Source: Pseudomonas sp. 31-12
GTDB taxonomy: Bacteria > Pseudomonadota > Gammaproteobacteria > Pseudomonadales > Pseudomonadaceae
NCBI RefSeq assembly: GCF_003151075.1
Contig: NZ_CP029482.1
Coordinates: forward strand, 2,356,001 to 2,420,000
Length of the DNA: 64,000 nucleotides
Reading direction: 5' to 3'
A program made the position numbers and the translations under genes. The notes below the pieces were generated by a model. It did no database searches. It had not been told where the DNA came from and was given only the letters and a program-made list of their open reading frames with translations. Positions 8,650-18,362 of this stretch are shown here, piece after piece (positions within the stretch are counted from its first letter, which is position 1; each line of letters opens with the position of its first letter).

Positions 8650-9627
8650 TCATTCACCGGGCGACGTTAATAACATTTTGACGGCTGTTTCCGCAGGTTT
8701 TGATTGTCCATCAGACGACTTCAATCCGAAACTTCTCTCGCGATCATTACTGCCAGAGTCGCTGTTTTTCCACTCGTAAAGGGAGGTCAGCGGGATATTT
8801 AGATTTTTGACATCCGAGATGAATCTTGTGATGCGTGATGCTTGTCCGGCGGTGCCTCCGATGGAACTGAGCGATGGCACACCCCATTCGGTAATGACCC
8901 CCGGCACATGGAAGTTCTCAAGGATAAACGCTTGAGTAGTGCTGATCTGCGTGCCCGACATGCCATAGGGGTGGTAAGAAACAGCACTGAGGCATTGCGG
9001 ATAATCCTTCAGGATTTTAGTCAGTGCGACGGTCGCCTTGGAGTCTTTGGTGGGTGCCTTTGCGAACCCGAACCCGATCAGTGGTGTTGAGTGATCGCGC
9101 TTTTGCAGTGTGCTGCACACTGAGCTCATGAAAGGCACAAACGTTACTTCAAAATCCTGGGTAGGCCAGTATTTTGGCAAGTCTGGTTCATTCCAGATTT
9201 CAATGGCCACAAGCTGCGTGCTGAAGGCGTTTTCAAGGCCGATGACCGAGTTCGCGAAGGCGTCTCCCGCTGCGGCGAGATCACTGTCACTGCTTTGCGT
9301 CTTGTGGGTTAACGCTTTGGTTGAGCGAACAGTCATCAATACCGGTAGATCGGCGGATTTGGCGGAAGCGAAGGCTTCATCAATCTGGTGTTGGTACGCC
9401 GGGTTGCCCAGGCTGTTCGTCCATACGCCAAAGCGTACGAATCCGAACCCGGAGGCTTTGATCTGGTGGGCGTCGGCGGCTGAGAAATTCTGAATCTTGA
9501 CCTGGACGCCTATTGTCTTGTTGTCTTGCGCTAGTGTTGAAAAAGCCTCGCTGGCATCAGCGTGGCTGCATGCGCCAAGTAAAAATAGTGTTGAAGTGGC
9601 AATCAGTCGCAAACGCGGGGAGGGCAT
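8650..9627 (-). CDS. Secreted lipoprotein glycoside hydrolase (clan GH-A, PslG/GH39-like)
   Basis: 325 aa with a lipoprotein signal peptide; lipobox LLGAC puts the acylated Cys at residue 20. A TIM-barrel glycosidase follows. The acid/base is E147 in EIWNEPD and the nucleophile is E247 in ITEWG, about 100 residues apart as in clan GH-A families such as GH39 (PslG). SYHPYG and the N-terminal GFGFVRFGVWT strand also fit. It is probably an endoglycosidase trimming the locus's own polysaccharide in the periplasm or outer membrane. It is divergent from the main EPS operon. Confidence 0.8.
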   Translation of the reverse strand: MPSPRLRLIATSTLFLLGACSHADASEAFSTLAQDNKTIGVQVKIQNFSAADAHQIKASGFGFVRFGVWTNSLGNPAYQHQIDEAFASAKSADLPVLMTVRSTKALTHKTQSSDSDLAAAGDAFANSVIGLENAFSTQLVAIEIWNEPDLPKYWPTQDFEVTFVPFMSSVCSTLQKRDHSTPLIGFGFAKAPTKDSKATVALTKILKDYPQCLSAVSYHPYGMSGTQISTTQAFILENFHVPGVITEWGVPSLSSIGGTAGQASRITRFISDVKNLNIPLTSLYEWKNSDSGSNDRERSFGLKSSDGQSKPAETAVKMLLTSPGE

Positions 9628-9929
9628 AGCTGGATTTCCTGATGATTCAATGTGAGCCGGGTGAAAATAGCATTAGTCAGTTAATACAGCGATATCATCA
9701 TTCCTCTATTCCAGGCGCTTCATTGTTAATTTTTGTCGGATAAACAACTTCCATATCTCAATTGTTATTTATGGTCCGTCTTTCCGGTTGGGCGTTTTTT
9801 AGGTGTCGTGGTATTTAATACGAAAGTATTTTCATGATGGATCCCTCTCCGGATGCGGGATGATCTTATCGGTTCAATAAACTCCTCGCTATACGTGGGC
9901 CGATTCGACACTACACGGGAAGAGTAGCC
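9628..9929. promoter_or_regulatory. Divergent promoter region of the EPS operon
   Basis: 302 AT-rich bases between the glycoside hydrolase and the wzb-like gene, so promoters for both directions must lie here. A short AATAC-GAAA-GTATT hairpin occurs near 9820. No operator could be named with confidence. Confidence 0.45.
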
Positions 9930-10370
9930 TTGTTCAGAAAGATTCTTGTGGTGTGCGTCGGCAATATTTGCCGAAGTCCGACCGCTGAACTGTTGCTTCG
10001 TCATGCGCTGCAACCTTCAGGTATTTCAGTGACCTCCGCGGGATTGAACGCGCGGGTGGGTGAGTCTATGGAGCCCGACGCACTTCGGGTTCTGGAAGAG
10101 CAAGGGCATGCAGCCCAAGGGTTTAAAGCGCGGCAGATCACGCCAGCCATTGTTAATGAATCAGACCTGATTCTGGTCATGGAAAAAGAGCATGTGCAGG
10201 GCGTACTAAAGATTGCATCACACGCCAGGGGCAAAGTGTTTCTTCTGGGGAAGTGGCAAAGCGAGCGCGAAATAAAGGACCCGTATCGTCAAGGAACAGC
10301 TGCTTTTGTCCATGCCCACGCATTGATTGAAGATGCCGTTTGCTCATGGGCGCAGCGCCTCGGACGTTGA
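9930..10370 (+). CDS. wzb: Low-molecular-weight protein-tyrosine phosphatase, Wzb type
   Basis: 146 aa, TTG start. The P-loop CVGNICRS has nucleophile C9 and R15, and the general acid is the Asp in DPYRQG. Wzb phosphatases dephosphorylate the tyrosine tail of Wzc, cycling the export machine. It is the first gene of the rightward EPS operon and lies 45 bases before the kinase gene. Confidence 0.93.
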   Translation: MFRKILVVCVGNICRSPTAELLLRHALQPSGISVTSAGLNARVGESMEPDALRVLEEQGHAAQGFKARQITPAIVNESDLILVMEKEHVQGVLKIASHARGKVFLLGKWQSEREIKDPYRQGTAAFVHAHALIEDAVCSWAQRLGR

Positions 10371-10415
10371 TGGACGAATTTTCAGATTAGTAATAATGGT
10401 AAAAGAATAGACCTT

Positions 10416-12644
10416 ATGCAGTTACCGTCAGTAATCAACACCCGGGATCAAGATAAAGACGAAATTGATCTGCTCGGTTTATTAGGCACATTGATTGACC
10501 ATAAATGGTTGATCGGGGCCATCACCGGGGCGTTCATGGTGACCGGTGCCGCGTATTCGGTTTTATCGCCACCCGTGTATCTGGCGAACGCGCTGGTTCA
10601 GGTCGAGCCGAAAAAGAACGACATGCTGGGGTTCTCGGATATTAGCAGCATGCTCGGTGGGCAATCACCGGCGGCAACTGAGATCGGCATCATCAAGTCC
10701 CGCGCGGTCATCGGTAAAACGGTCGATGATCTGCGTCTTGATATTGTGATCACCCCCAACACCTTTCCCGTTATCGGCGGCTTTCTCGCACGGCGATATA
10801 AAAGTACGCCAACGGAAACGGTTTCGCCGCCGCGCTTTGGCATGAGCAGTTATGCATGGGGCGGCGAGCGCCTTGATATCGAACAGCTGCATCTGCCGAA
10901 TGAGCTGCTGGGCAAGAAACTGACGCTGGTTGCCGAAGAGCGCAATCGGTTCAAGCTCTACGACGACAATGGCGGTTTGTTGGCCGACGGAGTTACAGGC
11001 GAGTCCGTCGCGCAGGAGGGTGTCGAGGTGCTCATCGCGAGCATGATCGCGAATCCAGGCACTAAATTTGAAGTGGTGCGCAATCCACGTATCGTCACCA
11101 TTCAGAATTACCAGGACGCCCTCGAAGTCTCCGAGCAAGGTAAAGAGTCGGGCATTATAAGCCTGGCCCTGGCCAGCACCGATTACGCCATGGCGGTGAA
11201 GATTCTCAACAAGATCTCAAGGCTTTACGTGCAGCAGAATGTGCAACGCACTTCTGCCGAGGCGGCCCAGAGTCTGGAGTTTCTGCAGGCGCAACTTCCG
11301 CAAGTCAAAGACGATCTGGTCAAAGCCAGCAACGCGCTGAACAGCTATCAAACCCGCGGCAATACGGTAAACATCTCGCTCGAAACCAAGTCTGTCCTGG
11401 AACAGATTGTGGTGCTGGATACGCGCATTTCGGACCTGAAACTCCAGCAAGCGGACATGGATCGAAAGTTCACCCGAGAGCACCCGGCCTACCGTGCCTT
11501 GATGGCTCAGATGGGTGATTTGAACAAGCAGCGACAAGGGTTGGAAAAGAAGGTCCAAGGGCTGCCAGCGACACAGCAGGAACTGTTAAACCTGACCCGT
11601 GACGTGGAAGTAGCAACACAGATCTATACCCAACTTCTGAATAAATCCCAGGAGCTGGACATCGTCAGGGCAGGGGCGGTCGGCAATGCGCGGCTGATTG
11701 ATACGGCGGACGTCGACATCACCACCCCGGTCAAACCCCGCAAAGCCCTGATCGTCCTGATTGCAACTTTCCTGGGGGGCTTTGTCGGTGTTGCCCTGGT
11801 GTTAGTGCGTAAATCGCTGGGCAGAGGACTCGAAGGGCCGGAAGCCATCGAGCAACTTGGGCTGCCCGTTTATGCCTCCATTCCTTACAGCACCCTGCAA
11901 CAGGAAGAGGACACTAAAAAAGTCCGGCTCGACGACGGCGACAACAGCCAGTCGTTTCTATTGGCCCTGCGTAACCCCACCGACCTGTCGATCGAATCGA
12001 TACGCAGCCTGCGAACTTGCCTGCACTTTGCCGGGCTGGATGCGACCAACAACCGGATCATGATTTCCGGTCCGAGCCCTCAGGTTGGCAAGACGTTTGT
12101 CTCTTCTAACCTGGCCGCGGTCATTGCGCAAAGCGGGCAGAGGGTCGTCCTGATCGATGCTGATATGCGCAAAGGTCATCTGCACAAAACGTTAGCGACT
12201 CCAATCAGCAATGGCTTGTCCGATCTGTTGACCAAGCGCTGCAGCATTGAGCAAGCGATCAATAAGCTAGAAATCGAAAACCTGCATTTCATCAGCCGTG
12301 GACAGGTGCCGCCCAACCCGTCAGAGCTGTTGATGCATGCCAACTTCAGAGCGCTACTCGCAGAACTAAGCGAACTCTACGACGTGGTGATCATCGACAC
12401 GCCACCTCTTCTGGCCGTGACCGATGCGGCAATCGTTGGTCGAGAAGCCGCCATTAATCTGATCGTGACGCGCTTCGGTGTAAATCCAGCCAAAGAGATC
12501 GAATTGACGATTCGTCGATTTGCTCAAAACGGTATCGAATTGAAAGGTGCGATTTTTAACGGTGTCGAGAAGCGGGCGTCCAGTTATTACGGTAATGGCA
12601 GCTACGGCTATTACAACTATGAATACGCCTCTGACAAGTCGTGA
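10416..12644 (+). CDS. wzc: Wzc-type polysaccharide co-polymerase and tyrosine autokinase
   Basis: 742 aa. An N-terminal Wzz domain carries TM1 at about 30-55. A long periplasmic coiled-coil region includes the SAEAAQSLEFLQAQLPQVK helix, and TM2 is around 445-465 (ALIVLIATFLGGFVGVALVLV). The cytoplasmic BY-kinase domain follows, with Walker A GPSPQVGKT, Walker A' VVLIDADMRKG and Walker B DVVIIDTPP. The C-terminus ends in a Tyr cluster (SSYYGNGSYGYYNYEYAS) that is autophosphorylated in this family. It sets chain length and drives export with Wza. Confidence 0.95.
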   Translation: MQLPSVINTRDQDKDEIDLLGLLGTLIDHKWLIGAITGAFMVTGAAYSVLSPPVYLANALVQVEPKKNDMLGFSDISSMLGGQSPAATEIGIIKSRAVIGKTVDDLRLDIVITPNTFPVIGGFLARRYKSTPTETVSPPRFGMSSYAWGGERLDIEQLHLPNELLGKKLTLVAEERNRFKLYDDNGGLLADGVTGESVAQEGVEVLIASMIANPGTKFEVVRNPRIVTIQNYQDALEVSEQGKESGIISLALASTDYAMAVKILNKISRLYVQQNVQRTSAEAAQSLEFLQAQLPQVKDDLVKASNALNSYQTRGNTVNISLETKSVLEQIVVLDTRISDLKLQQADMDRKFTREHPAYRALMAQMGDLNKQRQGLEKKVQGLPATQQELLNLTRDVEVATQIYTQLLNKSQELDIVRAGAVGNARLIDTADVDITTPVKPRKALIVLIATFLGGFVGVALVLVRKSLGRGLEGPEAIEQLGLPVYASIPYSTLQQEEDTKKVRLDDGDNSQSFLLALRNPTDLSIESIRSLRTCLHFAGLDATNNRIMISGPSPQVGKTFVSSNLAAVIAQSGQRVVLIDADMRKGHLHKTLATPISNGLSDLLTKRCSIEQAINKLEIENLHFISRGQVPPNPSELLMHANFRALLAELSELYDVVIIDTPPLLAVTDAAIVGREAAINLIVTRFGVNPAKEIELTIRRFAQNGIELKGAIFNGVEKRASSYYGNGSYGYYNYEYASDKS

Positions 12645-12751
12645 TGCGAGTGCTATCTGCCAGGTAATCAGGTTGAGAGTGGATTAACGATCGTTAACCA
12701 CTTTCCGGGTTTCTTTTGCCCTGCGAATACGTTCATGGAATTGGGTGGATT

Positions 12752-13834
12752 GTGAAAAAAATATTACACGTAGCAGAAACGATCAAAGGTGGCGTTGCGA
12801 CGGTCATTCGGACGATATCGACCCCCCCTGAGGACGACGTCCAGCAGTATGAACTGGTCTATTTGATCCCGTTCGACCAGAAGAAAGAACTGCATGGCAT
12901 TGACGAAAAAGACATCAGGACGTTCTCTCGGAACAAGAGAGATGTTGTCTCCCTGCTGCGGTTTGCCTGGCAACTCATCCGAGTGATCTTCAAGGAAAAA
13001 CCTGATGTCGTGCACTTGCACAGCACGTTTTCCGGCGTCATAGGTCGATGCGTCTGCCTGGTCATGCGCCCTTGGCGGTCACCGAAAATCATCTATTGCC
13101 CGCACGCGTTTTCGTTCTTGATGGAAAGCTCTCCGGCCAAACAGAAAGTGTATTCGCTGATTGAGCGGCTTTTGCAGAAAGTGACGGATGTCATTATCTG
13201 TGTCAGCCAATATGAACTGGATAAAGCGGCCTCGTTTGGTATCGACCGTCACCGCATGAAACTGATCTACAACGGCATTCATTATAAAAACGATGAGAGC
13301 CTGTCCGATCAGCGTACGGATATTCAGCTCTTGTTTGTGGGGCGACTGGACTACCAGAAGGGCTTTGATGTTTTGCTCAAGGCGTTCACGGACGTCGAGC
13401 GCACCGACTTGAAACTGACGGTTGTTGGCAGTGCCGTGAATGAGGAGTCGGTGGAGTGCCCCGTCATTGACGCCGTGGAATACCTGCCTTGGGTGACCCC
13501 GGCCGAAGTAAATGCCCTCTATAAAACGGCCGATGCCCTGATTGTCCCCAGTCGCTGGGAAGGTTTTGCCATGGTCCCTCTCGAAGGAATGGCCATGGGC
13601 GTCCCCGTTATTGCCAGTGACTGTACATCCCTGCCTGAACTGGTGACGCACAACGTCACGGGCTACATATTTTCAACGGGCGATCACCAAGCGCTGACCA
13701 ACATTTTAGTGAATATCAAGAAACAGAAGTTGCTGGAACTCGGCACCGAAAGCCGCAAGCGGGTGCGCGAACGGTTCAGCGCATCGCTGATGATCCAGCA
13801 AACCTACGACGTGTATTCCGCTCAAACTTATTAA
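12752..13834 (+). CDS. Glycosyltransferase family 4
   Basis: 360 aa from the GTG at 12752 (VKKILHVAETIKGGVATVI); a start 12 codons upstream is possible. It is a GT-B fold retaining transferase: the N-terminal Gly-rich loop binds the acceptor side. The C-terminal domain has LLFVGRLDYQKGFDVLLKAF and the nucleotide-sugar motif SRWEGFAMVPLEGMAMGVPVIASD, including the E-x7-E pair. It is the only dedicated glycosyltransferase of the locus besides the priming enzyme, which points to a very short repeat unit. Confidence 0.88.
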   Translation: MKKILHVAETIKGGVATVIRTISTPPEDDVQQYELVYLIPFDQKKELHGIDEKDIRTFSRNKRDVVSLLRFAWQLIRVIFKEKPDVVHLHSTFSGVIGRCVCLVMRPWRSPKIIYCPHAFSFLMESSPAKQKVYSLIERLLQKVTDVIICVSQYELDKAASFGIDRHRMKLIYNGIHYKNDESLSDQRTDIQLLFVGRLDYQKGFDVLLKAFTDVERTDLKLTVVGSAVNEESVECPVIDAVEYLPWVTPAEVNALYKTADALIVPSRWEGFAMVPLEGMAMGVPVIASDCTSLPELVTHNVTGYIFSTGDHQALTNILVNIKKQKLLELGTESRKRVRERFSASLMIQQTYDVYSAQTY

Positions 13835-13848
13835 GTAGATATCAAGCT

Positions 13849-14961
13849 ATGAACGTAACTATTTTGCATGGCTACAGTGCATCCAATTCAGGTGACGGCC
13901 TTCTCGTGGATTTGGCTATCGCCCTGGTGCTGCGAAACTTTGGTGCTGACACGTTAATCAACGTCGTTGCGTCCGACCCCAAATCATTCAGTTATCTTCC
14001 GTATAAGCGGTATGACGCGCCGGTCATGGCGGCTAAAGGGCTGGGGCGCGTAAAAGAAGCGGTGTTCCTTAAACAGTCTTACGCGCCGCTCGCTGACCTC
14101 TTGAGCACTACCGATCTGATTGTCGGGGTGGGCGGCGGGTACATGCGGTCAAAAAGCGCCTTTGAACACATCAAGCTGAAACTGGGTCATGCCAAACAAC
14201 TCGAAACGGCGATCTTGAGCAAGGTGCCGTCGGTTTACCTGCCGCAAAGTATTGGCCCGTTCCACGGTGAGAGCAGTGCCATCGTAAAACACTACGCCAG
14301 CGCCGATGCGGTGTTTGTCCGTGACAACAGGTCTTCGGCCATTTTCGAAGCCAATGAAAATGTCTATCGAGCGCCAGACCTGGCGGTCCAGGCGTTGGCG
14401 AAAAAGATGTTGATGCAACCCAAGTTCACTCGATGTGCGTCATCGCCTGCCGTGGTTTGCGTGGTTTTACGCAAACCGCCGGAATGGAGCAAAGAGAAGA
14501 AAGTTGCCTATGTTGCCAACCTGAAGCTTCTGTTGAAGCGACTAAGGGCGAAGAGCAAAGTGGTCTGCGCTGTCCAGAGCGCCGTCCGTGGCAACGATGA
14601 CGGGGCGTTCTACCGGGAACTCGGTATTACCGAGGACCTCCTGCCCCTGAAGGCGACACTGGCCAAGTATCAGCCTGATCTGGTCATTTCCGTGAGGCTG
14701 CACGGAGCCATTGAATCGCTCCTCGCCGGCGTGCCTGCGTTCCATATCAGCTATGAACGAAAAGGCTTTGGCGCCTATCAGGATATGGGCGTGGAAGACT
14801 GGGTGATCAACGGTGGAGATATCAATGTCGACACCATTATCGACACTGTTTACGCGCCAAACGCCTTGTCCCGATTCGGTAAGAAGCTGACGGATACCTG
14901 CAAAGAAATCGAAGCCAAAACGGAGCTGATGGACACTATCATCAAAGGGATTGTTCGATGA
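13849..14961 (+). CDS. Polysaccharide pyruvyl transferase family protein
   Basis: 370 aa with the CsaB/WcaK pattern. The N-terminus MNVTILHGYSASNSGDGLLV resembles the G.N.GD glycine motif, the centre has VGVGGGYMRSK, and the C-terminal half has VISVRLHGAIESLLAGVPAFHISYERKGFG. Enzymes of this family move pyruvate from phosphoenolpyruvate to sugar hydroxyls as 4,6- or 3,4-ketals, giving the polymer negative charge. It overlaps the flippase gene start by four bases. Confidence 0.85.
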   Translation: MNVTILHGYSASNSGDGLLVDLAIALVLRNFGADTLINVVASDPKSFSYLPYKRYDAPVMAAKGLGRVKEAVFLKQSYAPLADLLSTTDLIVGVGGGYMRSKSAFEHIKLKLGHAKQLETAILSKVPSVYLPQSIGPFHGESSAIVKHYASADAVFVRDNRSSAIFEANENVYRAPDLAVQALAKKMLMQPKFTRCASSPAVVCVVLRKPPEWSKEKKVAYVANLKLLLKRLRAKSKVVCAVQSAVRGNDDGAFYRELGITEDLLPLKATLAKYQPDLVISVRLHGAIESLLAGVPAFHISYERKGFGAYQDMGVEDWVINGGDINVDTIIDTVYAPNALSRFGKKLTDTCKEIEAKTELMDTIIKGIVR

Positions 14962-16178
14962 TATTTCGGTTGTTGCTACGGGGAGGGGCATTAGGCGCGA
15001 AGTTTTTGCTGGTGTTGGCCATCACTCATTACCTGGGTTATGACGCATTGGGTTTCTACGGTGTGGTGGTCGCTGCCTCTTTGATCGCCTCCAAGTTTTA
15101 CAGCGTCGGCTTCAGCTCTGAAATCAATCGGCTGATCAGCGTGGGAGGCAGTACAAGGCTCGTCGTTGATAAGGTGCTGATTCTGTACCTGGCCGTTGGT
15201 TTGTTGTTATCGGTGGTCACGGTCGCACTCTATTCACTGTTCAGCGATGTTGAGGCGAGTGCCGCGTTGATCGCGTGCGTCACGCTGTTGCTGCTCACCG
15301 AGCATCTTTCCTTCGAAATAAACTCGTTTGTCTTTTCCGCACAAAAAGCCAACTGGGGCGCGTTGTTGTTTTTCATCAAGACCGGCCTCTGGGCGCTCGT
15401 TGCCGTGGGCGGACTCATGGCGGGCGTGGTGTCCACCATCGCCAGTGTGCTTTGGTTATGGGTGGCGACCAACCTTATGGTGATCGTGGCCGGTTACTTG
15501 ATTGTGGTTAACGTTCACAAGGGGCGGGACATCAGTGCCGTCACCACGGTTTCGGTGTGGCGGGCAGGGCTGCCCTTTTATCTGGGCGGTGGGCTGATCG
15601 CATTAAGTCAGTACGCTGAACGTTTTCTGATTCTGGACTTGGAACCGTATGCCAGCCTCGGCAAGTACGTGTATTCCTGGTCCGCCGCCAATACGTTGCA
15701 AGCGCTGTCCTACGCGGTTGTCGCAGTCGTGGGCATTCCCGTGCTCGCCAAGCGTTATAAAGACAACCAGCAGGCGCTGACGGTCCGGCAGTTATTCGTC
15801 AATCAATGGGTGCTGCGTTCACTCATTGTTTCCTGCGCGGTGGCTGTGCTGATTTATGCCTTCTTTAACATCCTGCTCGATTACGTGGCCGCGGCAGTTC
15901 CGCGTCCGGATAACCGGATTTTAGCGATTCTGATTTTCTCTTTTGCCCTGCGCGCCGTCGGCGACATCGTATGGGGGGGGCTTATCGCCTCCAGGAACAG
16001 TCGGGTTTCATTAGCGAGTGCGGCGATCTGCCTGCTGATTTCGTTGCCTGTCAGTTATGTGCTCATCAAGCACTATTCAATTTATGGCGCGGCGTGGGGC
16101 AATGTCTTTTCAATTACGGTGCAACTGGCCGTTATTGCGTTGCTGACCAGGTTTGCCCGGGCGAAGGGGAGCTTGTAA
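14958..16178 (+). CDS. Wzx-like oligosaccharide flippase
   Basis: 406 aa, about 12 hydrophobic segments, MOP/MATE-type polysaccharide transporter. It begins MIFRLLLRGGALGAKFLLVLAITHYLG, the usual first helix with a basic edge. It would flip the undecaprenyl-linked repeat across the inner membrane. Its start overlaps the pyruvyl transferase by four bases and its stop overlaps the next ATG (TAATG), so the genes are translationally coupled. Confidence 0.82.
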   Translation: MIFRLLLRGGALGAKFLLVLAITHYLGYDALGFYGVVVAASLIASKFYSVGFSSEINRLISVGGSTRLVVDKVLILYLAVGLLLSVVTVALYSLFSDVEASAALIACVTLLLLTEHLSFEINSFVFSAQKANWGALLFFIKTGLWALVAVGGLMAGVVSTIASVLWLWVATNLMVIVAGYLIVVNVHKGRDISAVTTVSVWRAGLPFYLGGGLIALSQYAERFLILDLEPYASLGKYVYSWSAANTLQALSYAVVAVVGIPVLAKRYKDNQQALTVRQLFVNQWVLRSLIVSCAVAVLIYAFFNILLDYVAAAVPRPDNRILAILIFSFALRAVGDIVWGGLIASRNSRVSLASAAICLLISLPVSYVLIKHYSIYGAAWGNVFSITVQLAVIALLTRFARAKGSL

Positions 16179-17281
16179 TGGCTATCTCTCTACCGTCCAT
16201 AGAGTTTCGCGGAAGAAAACTCGATTCGCCCATTTCATTCCTGATTCTGCTCTGTGGTCTTTTTCTGTCTATTGCGATGCCGCTATTGATGCACCGCGAT
16301 CCGGGTCCTGATGCAATGACCTTGTGGACGTCATACGTACGTTCAGACAACTGCAATTTCTGGAATCCGTTTTCACCAGACCGGTCCTCTTACGAATGTT
16401 CCGCCTACCTGTTGCGTCCCACCGGTATCAACCTGACCAATGCGTGGGCATACGGGATGCTGTGCAATCTGTTTCTGACCTCTATCCCGATCTTCATCTT
16501 CAAACGAATACCGATAACGATCTTCCTGACCTTGTGCCTGTGGGGCGTTGTCAGGTCATTTTTCCTGGACAACCTGACCAAGGAAATCATTGTCTCGGTG
16601 GCGGTGATCGCCATTTTGTTTTTTTCCTTTTCGAAACGATACCGAGCGGGCTTTTTCCTTTCTGCGCTGTTTTACGGCGTGTTGATTCGCCCTTACTGGA
16701 TATTGTTTTCACTGGTCTGGGTCGGTGTGTGCTTCATGAAAAAGCATGTATCGCGTTTCAGCTTTTTCGTGATGTTGTTCATGTTCTATCTGGTGATCGC
16801 GACGGCGATTCAATTGCTGGTCGGCTATTCCGTCTCGTCCATTCGCGCCAGTAACAATGAACAGCGGACCCTCGGTGAAGAGGGGTCAAAGTCGTTGATC
16901 GTGTCGTGGCTCAGTGGCGGTGATTTCGTGTCGCAGGCTGTGGACTCGATGAGCATCTTTTTCAGGCTGTCGTTCCCGGTAGAGTTGATTCTGCTCTCCG
17001 GCCTGGGGCAGATCATATTCGTCGTCCTGATGATGATGACCTCGTTGCTGATGTTCAAAATGATGACGTCGAGTCATTACAAGGGCGCAACCATCGCGCC
17101 GAAAGTCAAAGAGCTGATTGCGATCCCACTGTCCTTTTTATTGGTGCAGGGTTTGTTCGAGCCTGACTTCGGCTCGTTCGCCCGACATTTCTCCATGGTG
17201 GTGCCGGTGCTGTTTCTGGGGCTGGGATTGCAGTTGCGCTCAAGAACACCTGAGTCGGTTGAATCAAGCGTGTTGCGCTGA
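16178..17281 (+). CDS. Polytopic membrane protein, probable Wzy-like polymerase
   Basis: 367 aa starting MAISLPSIEFRG, with the ATG overlapping the flippase stop by one base. About nine or ten hydrophobic helices are separated by short loops, with a larger polar loop near FVSQAVDSM. No close family is recognised. Position after the flippase, size and topology suit an EPS repeat-unit polymerase, which are very diverse in sequence. This is an inference from context. Confidence 0.65.
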   Translation: MAISLPSIEFRGRKLDSPISFLILLCGLFLSIAMPLLMHRDPGPDAMTLWTSYVRSDNCNFWNPFSPDRSSYECSAYLLRPTGINLTNAWAYGMLCNLFLTSIPIFIFKRIPITIFLTLCLWGVVRSFFLDNLTKEIIVSVAVIAILFFSFSKRYRAGFFLSALFYGVLIRPYWILFSLVWVGVCFMKKHVSRFSFFVMLFMFYLVIATAIQLLVGYSVSSIRASNNEQRTLGEEGSKSLIVSWLSGGDFVSQAVDSMSIFFRLSFPVELILLSGLGQIIFVVLMMMTSLLMFKMMTSSHYKGATIAPKVKELIAIPLSFLLVQGLFEPDFGSFARHFSMVVPVLFLGLGLQLRSRTPESVESSVLR

Positions 17282-17293
17282 GGTTTGCGGTTT

Positions 17294-18331
17294 ATGCAAA
17301 GCAAGAAAAAATCGTTGGAAATAGAAACGCTCAGGGGCCTGGCGTGCCTGTTGCTGGTGCTCTATCACGTGATAGGTCCGCTGGGTGGCGGACTGAAAAT
17401 AGACCTGGGCTCGCCATTTCGGATTCTCGCGGATTCGATGGTGTACGTCAGGATGCCGCTGTTCACCTTTATCTCGGGCTATATCTATTCGATTTACAAA
17501 ATCCGGGGCAATGACTTCTCCGCTTACTGCGTTGGCAAGGTGAGACGGTTGATCGTGCCTTTGTTTTTTGTCGGTATCCCTTTCTCGGTGCTGCAGGTTG
17601 TCGGGCCAGGTGTGAACAAGGACCTCGGTTTAATAGACGCCTTGTTGTCGTTCTACGTGCCGGTTAACCATTTCTGGTTTTTGCAGGCGGTTTTTATCAT
17701 CTTTATGTTTGTCGGGTTTTTACAGTGGCGCGGTCTGTTGCAGACGGCGACGCGGCTGTACCTGCTGTTTTTGTTCTCGGCGGTGGTGTTCTTGCTGCCG
17801 TTGTTTCCGGTCGATGCGTTTGGCATCAATGGCGCTGTCTATTTGCTGCCGTTCTTCGTGACGGGGATGATTTGCCACGAAAAGGTCAGTGTTTTAAAGC
17901 AGTCACTCAAAGTGACCGGGCCGGTCGTGTTCGTCTTGATATCGGTTGCGCTGCTTTATATCGCCGCGGTGGATCGCGAACTCATTGTCGATCGCCGAAG
18001 TCTTGTCGGTTTGCTCGTTGGCTGTACGTCCTGTGTCGCGCTACTGTCGAGTGACATGCGCTCCAAAGCACTGATCTGGCTCGGCGGATATTCTTACGCC
18101 ATCTTCCTCTTTCACGTGTTGTTTGCCGCCAGTTCACGGTTCGCCTTGGGGCGTTTGGGCGTTACGGACGAAAGCGTTCTGGTCGTCGGCGGTGTGTTGT
18201 GCGGGTTGTTGGGGCCGGTGGTGCTGTCGACTATTTTCAGCCGTTTTGCCATGACTTCAGTTCTGTTTTTGGGCGAACGTTCAAGCAGCAAAAAGATTCC
18301 AGTGTCAGGGCTCAAGGTGTCTCAATCCTGA
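17294..18331 (+). CDS. Acyltransferase 3 family membrane O-acyltransferase
   Basis: 345 aa, about ten membrane helices. The N-terminus has the family signature IETLRGLACLLLVLYHV, with R14 and the conserved His at 25. This family acetylates or succinylates polysaccharides and lipids. The ATG at 17294 is chosen over an upstream in-frame TTG. It is followed 31 bases later by a SGNH esterase gene, a common pairing for polysaccharide O-acylation. Confidence 0.88.
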   Translation: MQSKKKSLEIETLRGLACLLLVLYHVIGPLGGGLKIDLGSPFRILADSMVYVRMPLFTFISGYIYSIYKIRGNDFSAYCVGKVRRLIVPLFFVGIPFSVLQVVGPGVNKDLGLIDALLSFYVPVNHFWFLQAVFIIFMFVGFLQWRGLLQTATRLYLLFLFSAVVFLLPLFPVDAFGINGAVYLLPFFVTGMICHEKVSVLKQSLKVTGPVVFVLISVALLYIAAVDRELIVDRRSLVGLLVGCTSCVALLSSDMRSKALIWLGGYSYAIFLFHVLFAASSRFALGRLGVTDESVLVVGGVLCGLLGPVVLSTIFSRFAMTSVLFLGERSSSKKIPVSGLKVSQS

Positions 18332-18362
18332 GCGCCGATTCTGCCGACCTGCTTATAGATAG

